Below are positions 13,327 to 25,237 of a stretch of DNA of 64,000 bases, in pieces. The DNA lies in NCBI GenBank assembly GCA_030278955.1, contig JAOANR010000014.1, forward strand, positions 13,580,068-13,644,067, read 5' to 3'. Every line of letters begins with the position of its first letter. Position 1 is the stretch's first letter. The DNA is from Hygrophila difformis. Taxonomy: Eukaryota; Streptophyta; Magnoliopsida; Lamiales; Acanthaceae. Under the pieces are notes generated by a model, which saw only the letters and a list, made by a program, of their open reading frames with translations, searched no databases and was not told the DNA's origin. The translations under genes and the position numbers were made by a program.

Positions 13327-13732
13327 TAATTAATTATCACCATTTACCACATTATTCTGCTCTATGTATGTATGATGATTCTGTAAAAAAATTGTGTGCA
13401 TTATATCACTTGTATATAAAACCACTGAAATAAATAAGTCCAAAATGAATTATCAACATCAGTTAAAATAAAGATTCCTTACACAAGATCAAGCACATGA
13501 TTTAAAGCGAATTCGAAATTCGAGTAGAGAGTTGGAGTAAAAAATATCCATCTTTCTTTATTTATTTTAAGAAAAGACCAAATTATAACGAATTATTTTA
13601 ATATGATCCGGTTCAAAGAGATAAAGATGAGTTAAATAAAGCGGTTTCTATTATCCCTCATTTCCAATTCCTAGTCCAAGTAGTTATTGAATTTCGAATT
13701 TACCGATTGAATTTTTTAGTGGTTAAAAGATA

Positions 13733-13990
13733 CTCCCTCCCTCCCACTTTAGACGTCCTGTTTGACTTTTTGGTACTGTTCATTATTTAACTTTGACTCA
13801 ATATTATTGCAAGTAAATATTTGAAAAAATAATCGAGTTCGGTCTTGTTAGATTCGTCTAATCGTGTAGTTTTAGAATATATATTTCACATAATTTTTAC
13901 TTATATATATTTTGAGATATGATCGATTTAAAAACTGCATTGGATTGTGTGCAGAAATAAAATAAGACATCTTAAATGAGACGGAGGGAG
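13733..13990. mobile_element. Stowaway-like MITE
   Basis: Starts CTCCCTCCCTCCCACTTTAG and ends TAAATGAGACGGAGGGAG, flanked by TA (13731-13732, 13991-13992). The interior has the GATTCGTCTAATCGTGTAG core. A TA microsatellite follows directly at 13991-14014. Confidence 0.85.
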
Positions 13991-14897
13991 TATATATATA
14001 TATATATATATATAACCATATCATATCTAGTAATTTCATGCATGCTCAATCCACAGAGTAAGATTCAAAGTCAAAATTATTTAAGTGCAGGGCAGCCCCA
14101 CCACAATCTTGCAGTTCATGTTTGTATCCATTACTATTACAATAATGGAAGATTGGCATACGATACACCAAGCCCCAAAAATCTTTTCTGGTCCAAATAG
14201 GACGCTCAATAAGTACCAATAGGCAATAGGAAAACCCATGCATTAATAATTAATGACTTCACACGATAAAAATTTTAAAATTTTCTACCAAATTCAATTA
14301 TTATTAATTACCCTTTAACAGATAAGTTTTGGTTGTAAATTCTTGCCAACCTATTAAAATTTTCCAAAATATTCTTGTAATGCTGCACACCCGCATAAAT
14401 GGTGCAGTAAAAGTCATGAGTTTTGTATAAATTGCAAATTTTGTTGTTCTTGGCTGATCTTAAATATATACTATATGGAATGGCATTGCGCACGACGTGA
14501 CGACCTGAGGGTTTCTCGTACAAGCCAAAAAATATACTATATGCATTATGCAATGAAAGTGGTACGTGATCATGGTTGATTTGATCCAACAAACTGCCTT
14601 ATCTAATTTGTTCCATTAGTTTCATTGCTATAACTTCAAATGCAGAAACGAAATTTATTACTGATGAAGATAGAACACAATACAGCACGAAATAAAACTT
14701 CACGTATGTGCTCAAAGCCCATGATCATAGTATATTGTAAGTAGTAGTATTATTACAGTGGTATAATTTGACAAAAGCTGCGGGCGCTACATTTCTTTCC
14801 ATTTCTTGCAGCCTCTCCAGCTTCTGTCTTTAATTTGAACAAAACTGGTCCAAAGTCGATCCAGTGGTAATAAAGACACACAACCAACACCCATATA

Positions 14898-14941
<44 letters not shown>

Positions 14942-15110
14942 TTTTATTTTTTAATAATAATAATAATAAGTAGTCGGAAAAACGATTGTAGTATAATTAG
15001 TTATAGTAAGGTATTTCTCTTCGGCTATTTTTTTTTTTTTTAAGAATCTTCCCGGGAAAAAAAAAAGAGAATTTTGAAGTTTAATTTAGGGGGAACTTTT
15101 TAAAGGCAAG
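13991..15110. other. Intergenic with TA and poly-T tracts
   Basis: Contains a TA microsatellite at 13991-14014, a long T tract at about 14899-14932 and TAA repeats near 14953. No protein-like frame. The last few hundred bases are presumably the 3' UTR of the expansin gene. Confidence 0.5.
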
Positions 15111-16129
15111 CTAGACCCTAAAATTGTTGCCGGTGAAAGTCTGGCCGAAGTGCCAATTTGCCGGCGCCACGTTCCAGGAGGTTGTTGTGCGTCGGTCACC
15201 GCCCGTCACCCTGAACGACAGCGCCTGACCGACAAGAATGGCGTTGGATTGCCAATTCTGCCCCCAATTCCGGCTCATGGAGAGCCACGGCGTGCGCGTG
15301 CCCTTCACGCTCACACTCACGATGTCACCGGCGCCGGCGACGTTGGTGACCAGGACGAGGTTGAAGTAACGGAATCCGTTGATCGTGAACTTGATCCCTC
15401 CCCGCTTCCTGCACGGAACCCTGCCGACCAACCGAGCAAGTACAAGATCGAAGAATTGATTAAATATAAACAACCAACAGGCGATTGATGAGAATTTGAG
15501 ATGGAATCGAATTCGGGGATACCGGCGGAAGGCGACGGGGACGATGCCGGCGCGGTATTGAGCGATCCTGAGGAACATAGGCATCGCGAGGTCGAAATGG
15601 GGGCGGGGGGGATTGCACCAGCCGCCATTGTTGCTCGGCAGCGCGAAATTGGGCGGGCAGAAATTGGTGGCGGTGACGAAAATGGAGGGGCTGCCAGGAG
15701 TACACCACTTGCGGTCGTGGGCGGCGTCGCACTTGATCTGGAAGCAGGCGCCGCAGCTGAGGCCGTTGTTGAAGAGCGCGGTGCTGAGCGCGGCCGTGTT
15801 GACACCGTAGCCTCGGCTGTAGAGATTGCCGTAGCCACAAGCACCGCCTGCGAAGAGAAAACATGTACTTCAGGTCTATCATGTAGAAATGTCTAAATTA
15901 ACTATATATATTTACTCCTAAGTCGTTGTACGGGGAAATGCATGGGAGGCCGGGGGTACGTACCCATGGTGCCGGAGGCGTCGGCGCCGCCGTAGAAGGT
16001 GGCATGGGCGGATTGCCAGGGGCCGCCGGAGTAGACGCCCGGGATGGCGGCGTGAGTGGTGGATGTGATGAGGAAGCAGAAGCACAGGAGGAGGAGAGTA
16101 GTTGTACTAATTGTATACGTAGGTGGCAT
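15111..16129 (-). CDS. EXPA: Alpha-expansin
   Basis: Expansins are secreted wall-loosening proteins acting on cellulose-xyloglucan contacts. Three exons (16129-15964, 15847-15523, 15420-15111; GT-AG, in frame) encode 266 residues, normal for the family. Residues 1 to about 28 form a hydrophobic signal peptide ([13 protein letters not shown]) ending near THA|A. Next comes the GH45-like domain with [15 protein letters not shown], the conserved Cys set, [19 protein letters not shown] and the HFD motif ([18 protein letters not shown]). The C-terminal CBM63-like domain has SWNVAPANW and ends FTGNNFRV, the usual alpha-expansin finish. The ATG at 16129 is chosen because it starts the signal peptide; an upstream in-frame ATG at 16243 would place 38 polar residues first. 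Exon phases match the common plant alpha-expansin layout. No defects seen. Which EXPA paralogue it is cannot be told. Confidence 0.95.
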
Positions 16130-16205
16130 TTTGGATTTCACTATGGAAAGGAATAATATAAGGATGGGTGGAAATTGGGGCTTGGAAAAGAATGTGAGAA
16201 TGGGG

Positions 16206-16212
16206 TATTTAT
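16206..16212 (-). promoter_or_regulatory. Probable TATA box of the expansin gene
   Basis: ATAAATA on the minus strand lies about 75 bp upstream of the expansin start codon, a normal distance for a plant TATA box followed by a short 5' UTR. Confidence 0.5.
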
Positions 16213-16249
16213 GGAGGGGGATAATGAGATCGATAGTGTACAAAATTTA

Positions 16250-16697
16250 ATCTATTTATTAATGTTATAATGACACATACGAGATTATTAGATTATACCA
16301 ACTGGAGTTTACTTGAACTGGTTTTAAAGTTCAGAGAAAAGATCCGATTCGAACGATTTTGTGAATGTCGAGAGCTACTTTAAGAGACTATTTGGGAACG
16401 GTGAGATTAAACAATTGGAGAATAGTGTTGGGAGTTGTTGAAATAAGAGGGGAGGGACCACATTAATGACATAATGAAGAATTGCAGGTATAATGGTTCC
16501 TAGTGCACAAAATGGGGGGAAATAGAAGAAATGGGAGAAAGGTGGAGGGGTGGCCTATGACTATGAGTTCTTGAGGCAAGGAAGAGGAATAGTCTTTGGT
16601 GATCTAGCTTTTGGAAGGTTAGAGTGTGTCATCTTCCACCCTTGTTGTTGTCGTCTATTCTTATTCTTAGTTTTGTATGGGAAGTGATAGTGGATTT
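16250..16697. other. Expansin upstream region / intergenic
   Basis: Promoter-side DNA of the expansin gene, up to the target duplication GATTT (16693-16697) of the Copia insertion. No gene seen. The Copia element lies about 570 bp upstream of the expansin start codon. Confidence 0.5.
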
Positions 16698-16840
16698 TGT
16701 TAGATATTATTGTTGTATATATTCTTGTATAGTTTTACTATTGGCCCAACCAAGTGGTCTCGCCCTATTATGTAACTATATAATTATGTACTCTTACACT
16801 CTTTAAAATTGATTTAGTCATTACATTCATGTTTCTCACA
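16698..16840 (+). repeat. Copia element 1, 5' LTR
   Basis: Starts TGTTAGATATTATTG and ends GTTTCTCACA; 143 bp, unusually short. The GTATCAGAGC-type primer site follows immediately. Confidence 0.95.
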
Positions 16841-16852
16841 TGGTATCAGAGC
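16841..16852 (+). promoter_or_regulatory. Primer binding site (tRNA-iMet type)
   Basis: TGGTATCAGAGC directly abuts the 5' LTR; it is complementary to the 3' end of initiator methionine tRNA, the usual Copia primer. Confidence 0.9.
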
Positions 16853-17235
16853 TAGAATCCAAAATTTCAAAAACCTATTCAAATTGAAACCCCAGCCGCT
16901 GCCACCTCTGTCGGACGTCCTCCGGTGGTCACCGGTTCTCACCGTCACCACCATCGTGTTCGCCGTCCAGTCGATCACCGTCACCAAATTTGGTGGCCAT
17001 CGGCGACGCGTTGGCCCCACACGCGCGGGAAACATCCCGCGGCCAATTTTTTGGCCGTTTTCTTGCGGCGGTGCGTCCAGCAGTTTTTTGGCGTCGTCTT
17101 TCAGCAGCCTAGGTCTTCCACCGTTCCGGTCATCGTGGTGTGGTCGGATTTTTCATCCGACGTGTTCGCGTTTGTGCGTCGGTTGCTCGTGCATGGGTTT
17201 CGCATATTTATTGTGTTCTTGTTTTCTCTTTGGTT

Positions 17236-19920
17236 ATGGAGAAAATGGATGTTCGTAGGGATTTTGTTTCTCCTCAGATCCCCCAATATTGTTGGAAGTG
17301 CAAGAAGACTGGGCACCCATTTGCCACATGTCCTAAGGTGGAGTGTTACATTTGTCATCATTTGGGGCATATTGCTCCAAATTATCCTTCTAAATCTAAG
17401 AGATCTCCAGGTATCAGGTCTCCTGGAATTCCTTCTGTCATTGCTGCTGTTGCTACAAGTGCTGCTACCACTTCTGAGTCGCCTCCCACCCTTCATGATA
17501 TTGAAGCCGTTTTCAAACAGGTTTTAGGTTATAATTCTGCCTTATCTACCATCTCCGGTAACTCTTCCTGGTATCTTGACTCTGGTTGTTGCAATCATAT
17601 GACATCTGACCCTAGTATTTTGTCATATTCTTCTGTTGTCTCTTCATTACCTCATATCCATACCGCCAATGGCACCCATATGACTGTCACCCACACTGGC
17701 ACTGTGTCGTCCCCTTCTATTCATCTCCCTGATACTTATTGTATACCCCAGTTAGCTTTAAATCTTGTTTCTGTTGGGCAAGTTGTTGATATTGGTCTTA
17801 ATGTCTTATTTTCCCCTTCTGGTGTGCAGGTTCAGGATTCTCAGACGGGTCAACTCCTTGGGAAGGGCCGCAAGACGGGCCGGTTATTTGAGCTTGATTT
17901 TCTTCGACCATCCCCCTCTTGCCATATTTCTGCCGCCACCACATCCCTTTCTCGTAGTCTTCAGTGGCATCTTTGTCTTGGTCGTGCTTCTTCTAGCAAA
18001 GTTCAGTTTTTGCATAGTCAAGGTCTCCTTGGTCCTGGTCATTTTGAGCAATTTCAATGTTTGCATTGTGAACTTTGCAAACAACCTGCTTTTTCATTTT
18101 CTCAAAATCTATGCACTGCTGAAAAACCATTTGATTTAGTGCATTCAGACATTTGGGGTCCATCTCCGGTTGCATCTATGAGTGGTTGTCGTTATTTTAT
18201 TCTTTTTATTGATGATTTTTCCTATTTTACTTGGATCTATTTCTTGAAGAGTCGTTCTAAGCTATCTACTGTGTATGTGCAATTTGCCAACATGATTCGT
18301 ACACAGTTTTCTTGTCCTATACACACTCTCTGTACTACCTAGAATATCGTGATTCTTCCCTCCTTCGTTTTCTTTCTGAACAGGGTACTTTGGTTCAGCG
18401 CTCTTCTTCCTATACGTCTCAAAAAAATGGTAGGGCAGAATGCAAACACCGTCATATCTTAGATAGTGTCCATGCTCTTCTTTTGTCTGTTGCATATCCT
18501 GATCGTTTTTGGGGGGACGCTGAGCTTACTGTTGTCTATACCATCAACCGGCTTCCCTCATCCGTCCTTCATCGAGTCAGTCCTTTTGAAATCCTATATG
18601 GTAAGACTCCTGATTATTCTTCGCTTCGACCATTCGGTTGTGTCAGTTTTGTTCTTCTTCCTCATCATGAACGCAATAAATTAGAACCACATGCTCGTCT
18701 GTGTTGTCTCTTGGGTTATGGGACAAAGCATAAGGGTTACCGGTGTTGGGATCCTATTTCTCATCGTCTCCGTATTTCTCGTCATGTTACATTCTGGGAG
18801 ACCAAAATGTTCTATTCTCTGTCCCAATTTCATGTCCTTCTTCTAATACTGTCACTCTCCATTCTCATTTTCTCTTCCCAGATCCTCCTACCATACATTC
18901 TCCTGCTGCAGATGATCCGCCTACCATACCTTTCTCTGCTGCAGATGATCCGCCTACCATACCATCCCATGTTGCAGATGATCCGCCTGTCTTGCCACCT
19001 CCTGATGCAGCAGACCTGCATGTGTCTCCTGAGCCTGCACCACTTCCTGTGTCTTCTGTCGCTCCTCGTCGTTCCACTCGTGTAAGTCATCCTCCTGCTC
19101 ATCTTTGTGATTATCATTGTTATTCTGCTATTTTATCTCACCATGAGCCTAGGTCCTTTCGTGAGACCCAGCCTGATCCCTTTGGGCAGCAAGCTATGAA
19201 AGAGGAGTTGCAGGCTTTGGCCAATACCCATACTTGGGATTTGGTGGACTTACCTCATGGTAAGAAAACCATTGGTTGCAGATGGGTCTATAAGATTAAG
19301 ACTCATTCTGATGGATCCATTGAGCGATATAAGGCTCGTTTGGTTGCAAAGGGCTATACTCAGGAGTATGGCATTGATTATGAGGAGACTTTTGCACCTG
19401 TTGCTCGTCTTACCTCTGTCCGGTGTTTACTTGCCCTTGCTGCTGTTCGTCGCTGACCTCTTCAGCAGTTAGATGTGAAGAATGCATTATTGCATGGGGA
19501 TTTGTCTGAGGATGTTTATATGACTCCTCCTCCTGGATTTGATTCATCTGGCAAGGTTTGTAAGCTTCGCCAGGCGCTTTATGGTTTGAAGCAGGCCCCT
19601 CGGGCTTGGTATTAGAAGTTCATTTCGGCTTTACTAGAGTATGGTTTTACTTGTAGCAGTCATGATCATGCTCTCTTTGTTCGTCTTCTGGGATCATTAT
19701 TCTGCTTTTGTATGTTGATGGCATGATCATTATTGGTGATGATTCATCGGGTATCTCTGATCTTCAGCATTATCTTCATCAACATTTTGCGATGAAGAGC
19801 CTTGGTTGTCTTCGATATTTCTTAGGTCTTGATATTTCTGACTCGCCTGATGGATACTTTATGTATCAGGCTAAGTATTCCTCAGATCTTCTAGCTCGTG
19901 CTGGTCTCACTGATTGTAAG
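17236..19920 (+). pseudogene. Copia element 1 gag-pol, upstream part
   Basis: The main gag domain is missing: coding similarity begins with two zinc knuckles near 17286-17385, the second degraded (final Cys replaced by Tyr). The protease motif WYLDSG follows at about 17569, then a pre-integrase HHCC-like region and integrase with HSDIWGP (about 18141). A frameshift near 18340 removes the segment holding the second catalytic Asp, while NGRAE, with the catalytic Glu, survives in the next frame. The linker carries three 39-bp repeats (DDPPTIP, about 18880-18990). Reverse transcriptase begins near 19190 (GCRWVYKIK, RLVAKGYTQ), with stops at 19454 and 19612. The active-site box reads YVDG instead of YVDD (about 19711-19722). 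The frame ends at 19920, where the nested element starts. Confidence 0.92.
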
Positions 19921-20539
19921 TGTGACGCCCCGAAAATCTGAAACCATTTTCCTGACGTCACCGCCGTATTAACTGTTCTAAACTGTCGATTACTCAGCTT
20001 AGACAGTCAATACAAGGCTAAATACAAGTACAAAGAAATAACTGTAGCAAGAAAAATTATCATAAGCAGTGAGCAATCCCAGGAACATCACATTGCATAT
20101 CCGGGCTACAAGCCCTGAATAAATTATCGACATGCTCACAATTTCCATACCAGAAATTAACACATAATAAAAATCCAAGTGGTTCACCGATCACCTCTAT
20201 GAATGACAATTAACTCTACATAAATGTGTATAAACATATATTCCAATTAAATAAAAACATAAAGATGCACCCTAGCTAGTTCGCTCAGCCCATACCCCAT
20301 GATCATGTTCTGCGCCGTCCGTAGAAAAATCTATAAAACAACCAAACAATGACAAGGTGTCAGCACAACATAACGTTGTACTGGCAAGGAATAGAAGCAG
20401 CATATCATAAAGAATCTATAGCAACAGTTAATAACAATAATTAAAGACAGTAAGTAAATTCTGAACATATTACTCGAGTCATATACAACATGATCATATC
20501 CACAATCCATTAGTTACCAATATCACCTCTCGCCCTGCA

Positions 20540-20790
20540 CATATGTAAAATATGAAACCAATCCAGTGCACCATAATCCAATAATCAAATTATATGTCAG
20601 ATGAGACCAATCAATGCACCATAATCCATTAATCAAATATGAAACCAATCCAATGCTCATAATCCATTAGTCAAATTATACGTCAGATGAAACCAATCCA
20701 ATGCACCATAATCCATTAACCAAATAATATGTCAGATGAAACCAATCCAATGCACCATAATCCATTAACCAAATAATATCATCTCTCGCC
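20540..20790. repeat. About 50-bp tandem repeats in the LTR
   Basis: Units built on GAAACCAATCCAATGCACCA then TAATCCATTA and CAAAT.ATATGTCAGAT are repeated about five times with small changes. The same array is at about 25860-26100 in the other LTR. Confidence 0.85.
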
Positions 20791-20960
20791 ATGCAGAGGA
20801 CTCTATAACTACTAACACCGGCATCCTAGACTAGTTTTCAACTGTCTAGGGTTATAGACACATACAGGCTTATCTCGCCATGCAGAGGACTCTATAACTA
20901 CCAACACCGGTGTCCCAGACGACTCCAACTGCCTAGGGTTATAGACACATACAGGCTCTA
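20790..20960. repeat. About 80-bp duplicated block in the LTR
   Basis: A block running from CTCGCCATGCAGAGGACTC to GTTATAGACACATACAGGCT occurs twice in tandem. It is matched at about 26100-26275 in the other LTR. Confidence 0.85.
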
Positions 20961-21282
20961 CCCGTAGAAGGGACAATTACCCTCATCCGATATCCGAAAT
21001 TCCATATACCATGTGGCTCATGCATTGGTTTCATAAGACGTATAATTTACCAAAACCAAACCATAGATTGAACACATCATAAGAGTTGTCAAGTATCATC
21101 ACAATGGTCTTGAGATACACCAATCTCAACATAACAGTAAATATTCTCTTAAGTCATAGCGCAAGGAACCCGTCCACCCGGTATTCCTTAAGATTCTAAG
21201 GTTTGACCTAGTTGTTAAAGCAACATATGATTCGCGAGAACACTTAGATTCATCTAAGGCATAATAATCCAAGCTCATCTAA

Positions 21283-21385
21283 GGCATCATACAATTCGTG
21301 TGGAACACTTAAATACGTCTAGGTTATCTAGAAACATCATACAATTCGTGTGGAACACTTAAATACGTCTAGGTTATCTAGAAAT
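21283..21385. repeat. About 50-bp tandem duplication in the LTR
   Basis: CATCATACAATTCGTGTGG followed by AACACTTAAATACGTCTAGG occurs twice head to tail, and again at about 26605-26702 in the other LTR. Confidence 0.85.
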
Positions 21386-23285
21386 AGGTTTTAAGCATTC
21401 CTAGGAATAATATTCCTAATCATCTAAATTCACATTGTCTAACATCTCCACTTATCTCTTTATGCAATTATGTCATTCTAACCCTTGCCTTTATAAATCT
21501 TCACGGCTTCCCTTTTGAACATCTTCAATCTTCTAATAGCTTCGCGGTTGTTCCCTATACAAAATATAATCACAAGAATTAAAAATAATTCTCACAACAA
21601 TACCAACATTCATCCAATACCAACACACTAGTACCCTTCCTTTCTCCAATACCAACATTTATCCCCAATCACCTTCTCCAACATCCTCCTTCAACACCTC
21701 TATACCATCCCACCAATCTACACCAACACATTCTTGCAAGTAATCCAATTTAATCCATTCAACAAGAATACCCAATTAATCAAAACATGGCCAATTCCCC
21801 AATTTTAATCAATATAAACAAACCAACCAATAATATTAGTTAACTAAATTAACTAGCATTGATAGTTTCACATTACCAATATAGAATTAGAATTTTCTAA
21901 AATAATTCAACAATGTCAATAATAATAAAACAATCAATCCAATATCCCACAAAATATTCTACAAGTTTGAAGCGTTCAAATATCCCGTATTAGAACTCTT
22001 GTAACCTCATCTCAATTAATTCTATTAACACCAACAAGTACCACACTTCTAGCAAGTATTCAACAAACCCACTTACTCACAATTATACAAGAATCATTCA
22101 AGTCATCAACCCCAACATAATAAATAATTCCCATTTAAGTTAAGATCCCAACTATAAAATCAAACTACGATCCATGAATTATCAAATGAAGTCCTTGCCA
22201 ACAATTCAATCTAATATATCAAAATCACCATCTACTTCATTCAAGAATTCCCAACACAACCATATTCAATAATTGCAACACATAATCTCCAGATACCTAA
22301 ATTTAATCGACTCAACAGTCCCAATTAAAGTTATACAAAGATTTACACATTAACACATTAAATCCAAGAATCCCCAAATTCACAATCTAACCAAGTTCAT
22401 AACAATCTACAATTTATCCCAATTAAAACAACCAAGTCAAATTTCTATTCTAATAGAAATCTCCAAAACCTCATAAATCCACATTCCACTAATTAATCAA
22501 AGAATTGAATACACCCAGCAATTACCAAAGAATGATTAAACAAGAAAAAGAATTCCGAAACTCCACCCCACCAACACACTGTCACCACCACCACCATCGG
22601 ACCACCAACACCACGACCGCGTCGGCGACAGGCTGGCAGCCGCCAGGGCGGAAGCCCCACCGCGACCTGTGCGCCGCACCCCTGCCACAGCGCACGGTGC
22701 GCTGTGGCGTCACCACCAGCCGGAGGCTCCGCCTCCGGCCTCGCCATGGCCACCACCGTCTTCTCCTCATCTTCCCCACAACTCCGTCGCCTCCTCACCT
22801 CCGGCGAGTCGCCGGATTTCTCCCCTAACAAAATGAAAACAGCCCCACAAATCCCAATGTGCGAGCAAGAAGAAGAGAAAGGGAAAAGGAGCACAATACC
22901 TTGAATCGATTCCCCAATTTCTCAAACACCCATGCCCGTTCTTGTCTCTTCTCCATGGTTGTGGTTGGAGCTCTCAAAATCCCTAATCTCTCTTCTTGGT
23001 TTTGACGGGAATGGGGGAAAGAGAGGAATGCCCAATTTCTCAATCACTTTCTAAATTTAAAGTCAAGGGACTTACTTGCAAATTCCCTATTTTCAATTTG
23101 GCCCAAATTCTTTTTTTAAAACTCTTAAGCACCCCTTGTTAAATCCACTTGGATTGGCCTCTCCTCTATTATTCTTCTTTAGCCATCCAATGTTTTATCC
23201 CACTACTGATTCTCAAATTATCTGTTTTATATAATTAATTATAATTAATAAATTAATTACAAATTAATTAATTCGGGATATTACA

Positions 23286-25237
23286 ATCTCTCCCCTTTAG
23301 GATCATTCGTCCCCGAATGACATAAAGGTGTGACCCAGAAAGTGATCTCATTGGTTCCATAGAAATTATCGCCTTAGATAAACCTACATTACAAAAAGAA
23401 ACGAACAATCTCTAACACTAGGTAGGAAGTGAGATCGAATTCCCAAGAGTATGGTAAATTCATAATTATATCGGATGTGAAAACCTTCCGAGGCAGGTGA
23501 AAAGAAATGCGAACAACTAAAAATCGTTGCTTGCGGAATGTATAATGAATATAGATAGGTAGAACACCTTGTTTTGCAACAAGACGCTTTATATCAGCAA
23601 GGAGTACTTCAACTAAAATGTTGAAGGCAAATGCTATTAGAACGGATTATCAGGGTGTATCAAAGCATACCCTATTACCCTCAAGCATAGTATTAGAATG
23701 AAAGATAGTAGGACTTGCAGAAGCCTTATCAATTCCCTACTGGAAGTTAAAAGTCTACATAGCATCGTTCTGATTCGACAAATGCGAATAAGTAAACAAG
23801 GGTGGAAAGATTCTATTTCATTTAAAAGGAGTCTGCGAAGTAGATAAAAGCCCGATTTTAGTATAAATGAATTGGATTGGCGAAAATTAAAGTTACTGGG
23901 ATGGTGCGAAATAGATAATGTTTATAATGATTTCTGAAATGAAATGGAAGCATATCGCACAACAATAGTGCTGAAAGGAGTGTCATTCTATAATGGAACA
24001 AATATAATTAAATAAGTGAACCAATACCGAGATGATTCAGAGTAGCAGAAGAAATTATGCTGATTGATTGAGACTCCAATCTATTATAGGGATAGTAGAC
24101 CAGTAGAAAATAGAAGGCACTAACATAATGTCTGTTACGCCACGACTCTACTCCGAATAGAAATGAAGTAGTAGTAATGATTTAAAATAATGAATACTAA
24201 ATGAAAGGAAAAGCTGACTCAAACAGATACTTAAAAGGCTTCCAAAAAGATTTAAGGAAGTCAGTGGCAATGTTCTCATGTAATTTCTGAGAACGATAGA
24301 AAGTTTGAAAGTTAAGGCAATGATAACATACCAGTGTAGATAGCGGATAATTCGGACCATTTAATTATGAAGCGGCCGAAATATCAATACTGATAGAGTA
24401 TCAATGAGGACCATTTCAGATGGCCTCATTAGTGATTGGCAGTACATGTCCCAATAAGAGAGTTAACTCTGAGAGAAGGCTGGTACGAAAACATACACAA
24501 TAGGATCTTCAAAAGAAGCAACGAAAATAGTAGAGATATTCAATTTCTCATAATTAAGAAAATGAAATTAAAGGATTGAGAAATAAAGCATAACCAATAA
24601 ATAAATAAATATATATATCAGCATTACGAGAATTGCGCCCTCCGCCATTAACTCGCATCAACACCTCCAATTAATCTCTGCGGTATACTCAATTCAATGT
24701 CTCGAATTAGATGTCATCTTAAATCCGTCAATCGCTACAACCAGATGAGTTACCATATACATTTTTAAGATTTAAAGACGTCTGAGATATTATTCTCCTG
24801 ATGTTATAGCCATCTGCCGACAATGGATCATCATCACATTTTCGCATGGCATGGATGTGCGTGTCCCGTAGTTCAATACATGCAATTTACCTTAAAGACA
24901 GATCCCATACATTATGACAATAGAATAAGCTAACAGAATTACCAAGCAAGCAATAGTAATAATAAAAATAATCATTCAGCAACTTCTAAACAAGTTGCTA
25001 ACAGAATTAAAGAATAGATCTCTTAGGATATCCTAGTTATTCGTCCATAGTTATCTTGCAAACCATGGCTCGAATTCACAAGGTGCGCAGCATATAAAAA
25101 GAATATCACACCATAAGAATAAATCCAACTAGCATATGACAATGCATACCTATCCTATATGCAATCCCCGCACACCTCACCACATACTTTTATCAAGTTT
25201 AAGCACATTTAGGGGCGAAACCGCTCTGATACCACTC
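23286..25237. other. LARD-like element internal region, non-coding
   Basis: Bounded by the purine tract near 23286-23301 and the primer site near 25223-25234. Frames on both strands are below 75 codons and show no retroviral motif. It may be pure cis-acting packaging and priming sequence, mobilised by proteins of an autonomous Ty3 relative. Confidence 0.8.
25223..25234 (-). promoter_or_regulatory. Primer binding site of the LARD-like element
   Basis: On the minus strand TGGTATCAGAGC, the initiator methionine tRNA match, with three bases between it and the LTR end. It fixes the element's orientation as minus. Confidence 0.9.

Larger units (their letters stand above)
19921..23285 (-). repeat. 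LARD-like element, 3' LTR
   Basis: 3365 bp. It contains a TATATAAAA box on the minus strand near 23228-23236. A GC-rich block (about 22555-22830) includes a stretch near 22715-22806 that is absent from the other LTR. Small frames inside are not conserved proteins. Confidence 0.92.

Noticed and set aside
15150..15896. Plus-strand frames over the expansin gene
   Set aside because: Shadows of the minus-strand expansin exons; the expansin motifs and splice sites explain the region.
22493..22904. Frames of 65-133 codons in the GC-rich block of the LARD LTR, and their twins at 27824-28167
   Set aside because: Frames differ between the two otherwise near-identical LTRs because of the indel, have biased composition and no known domain.
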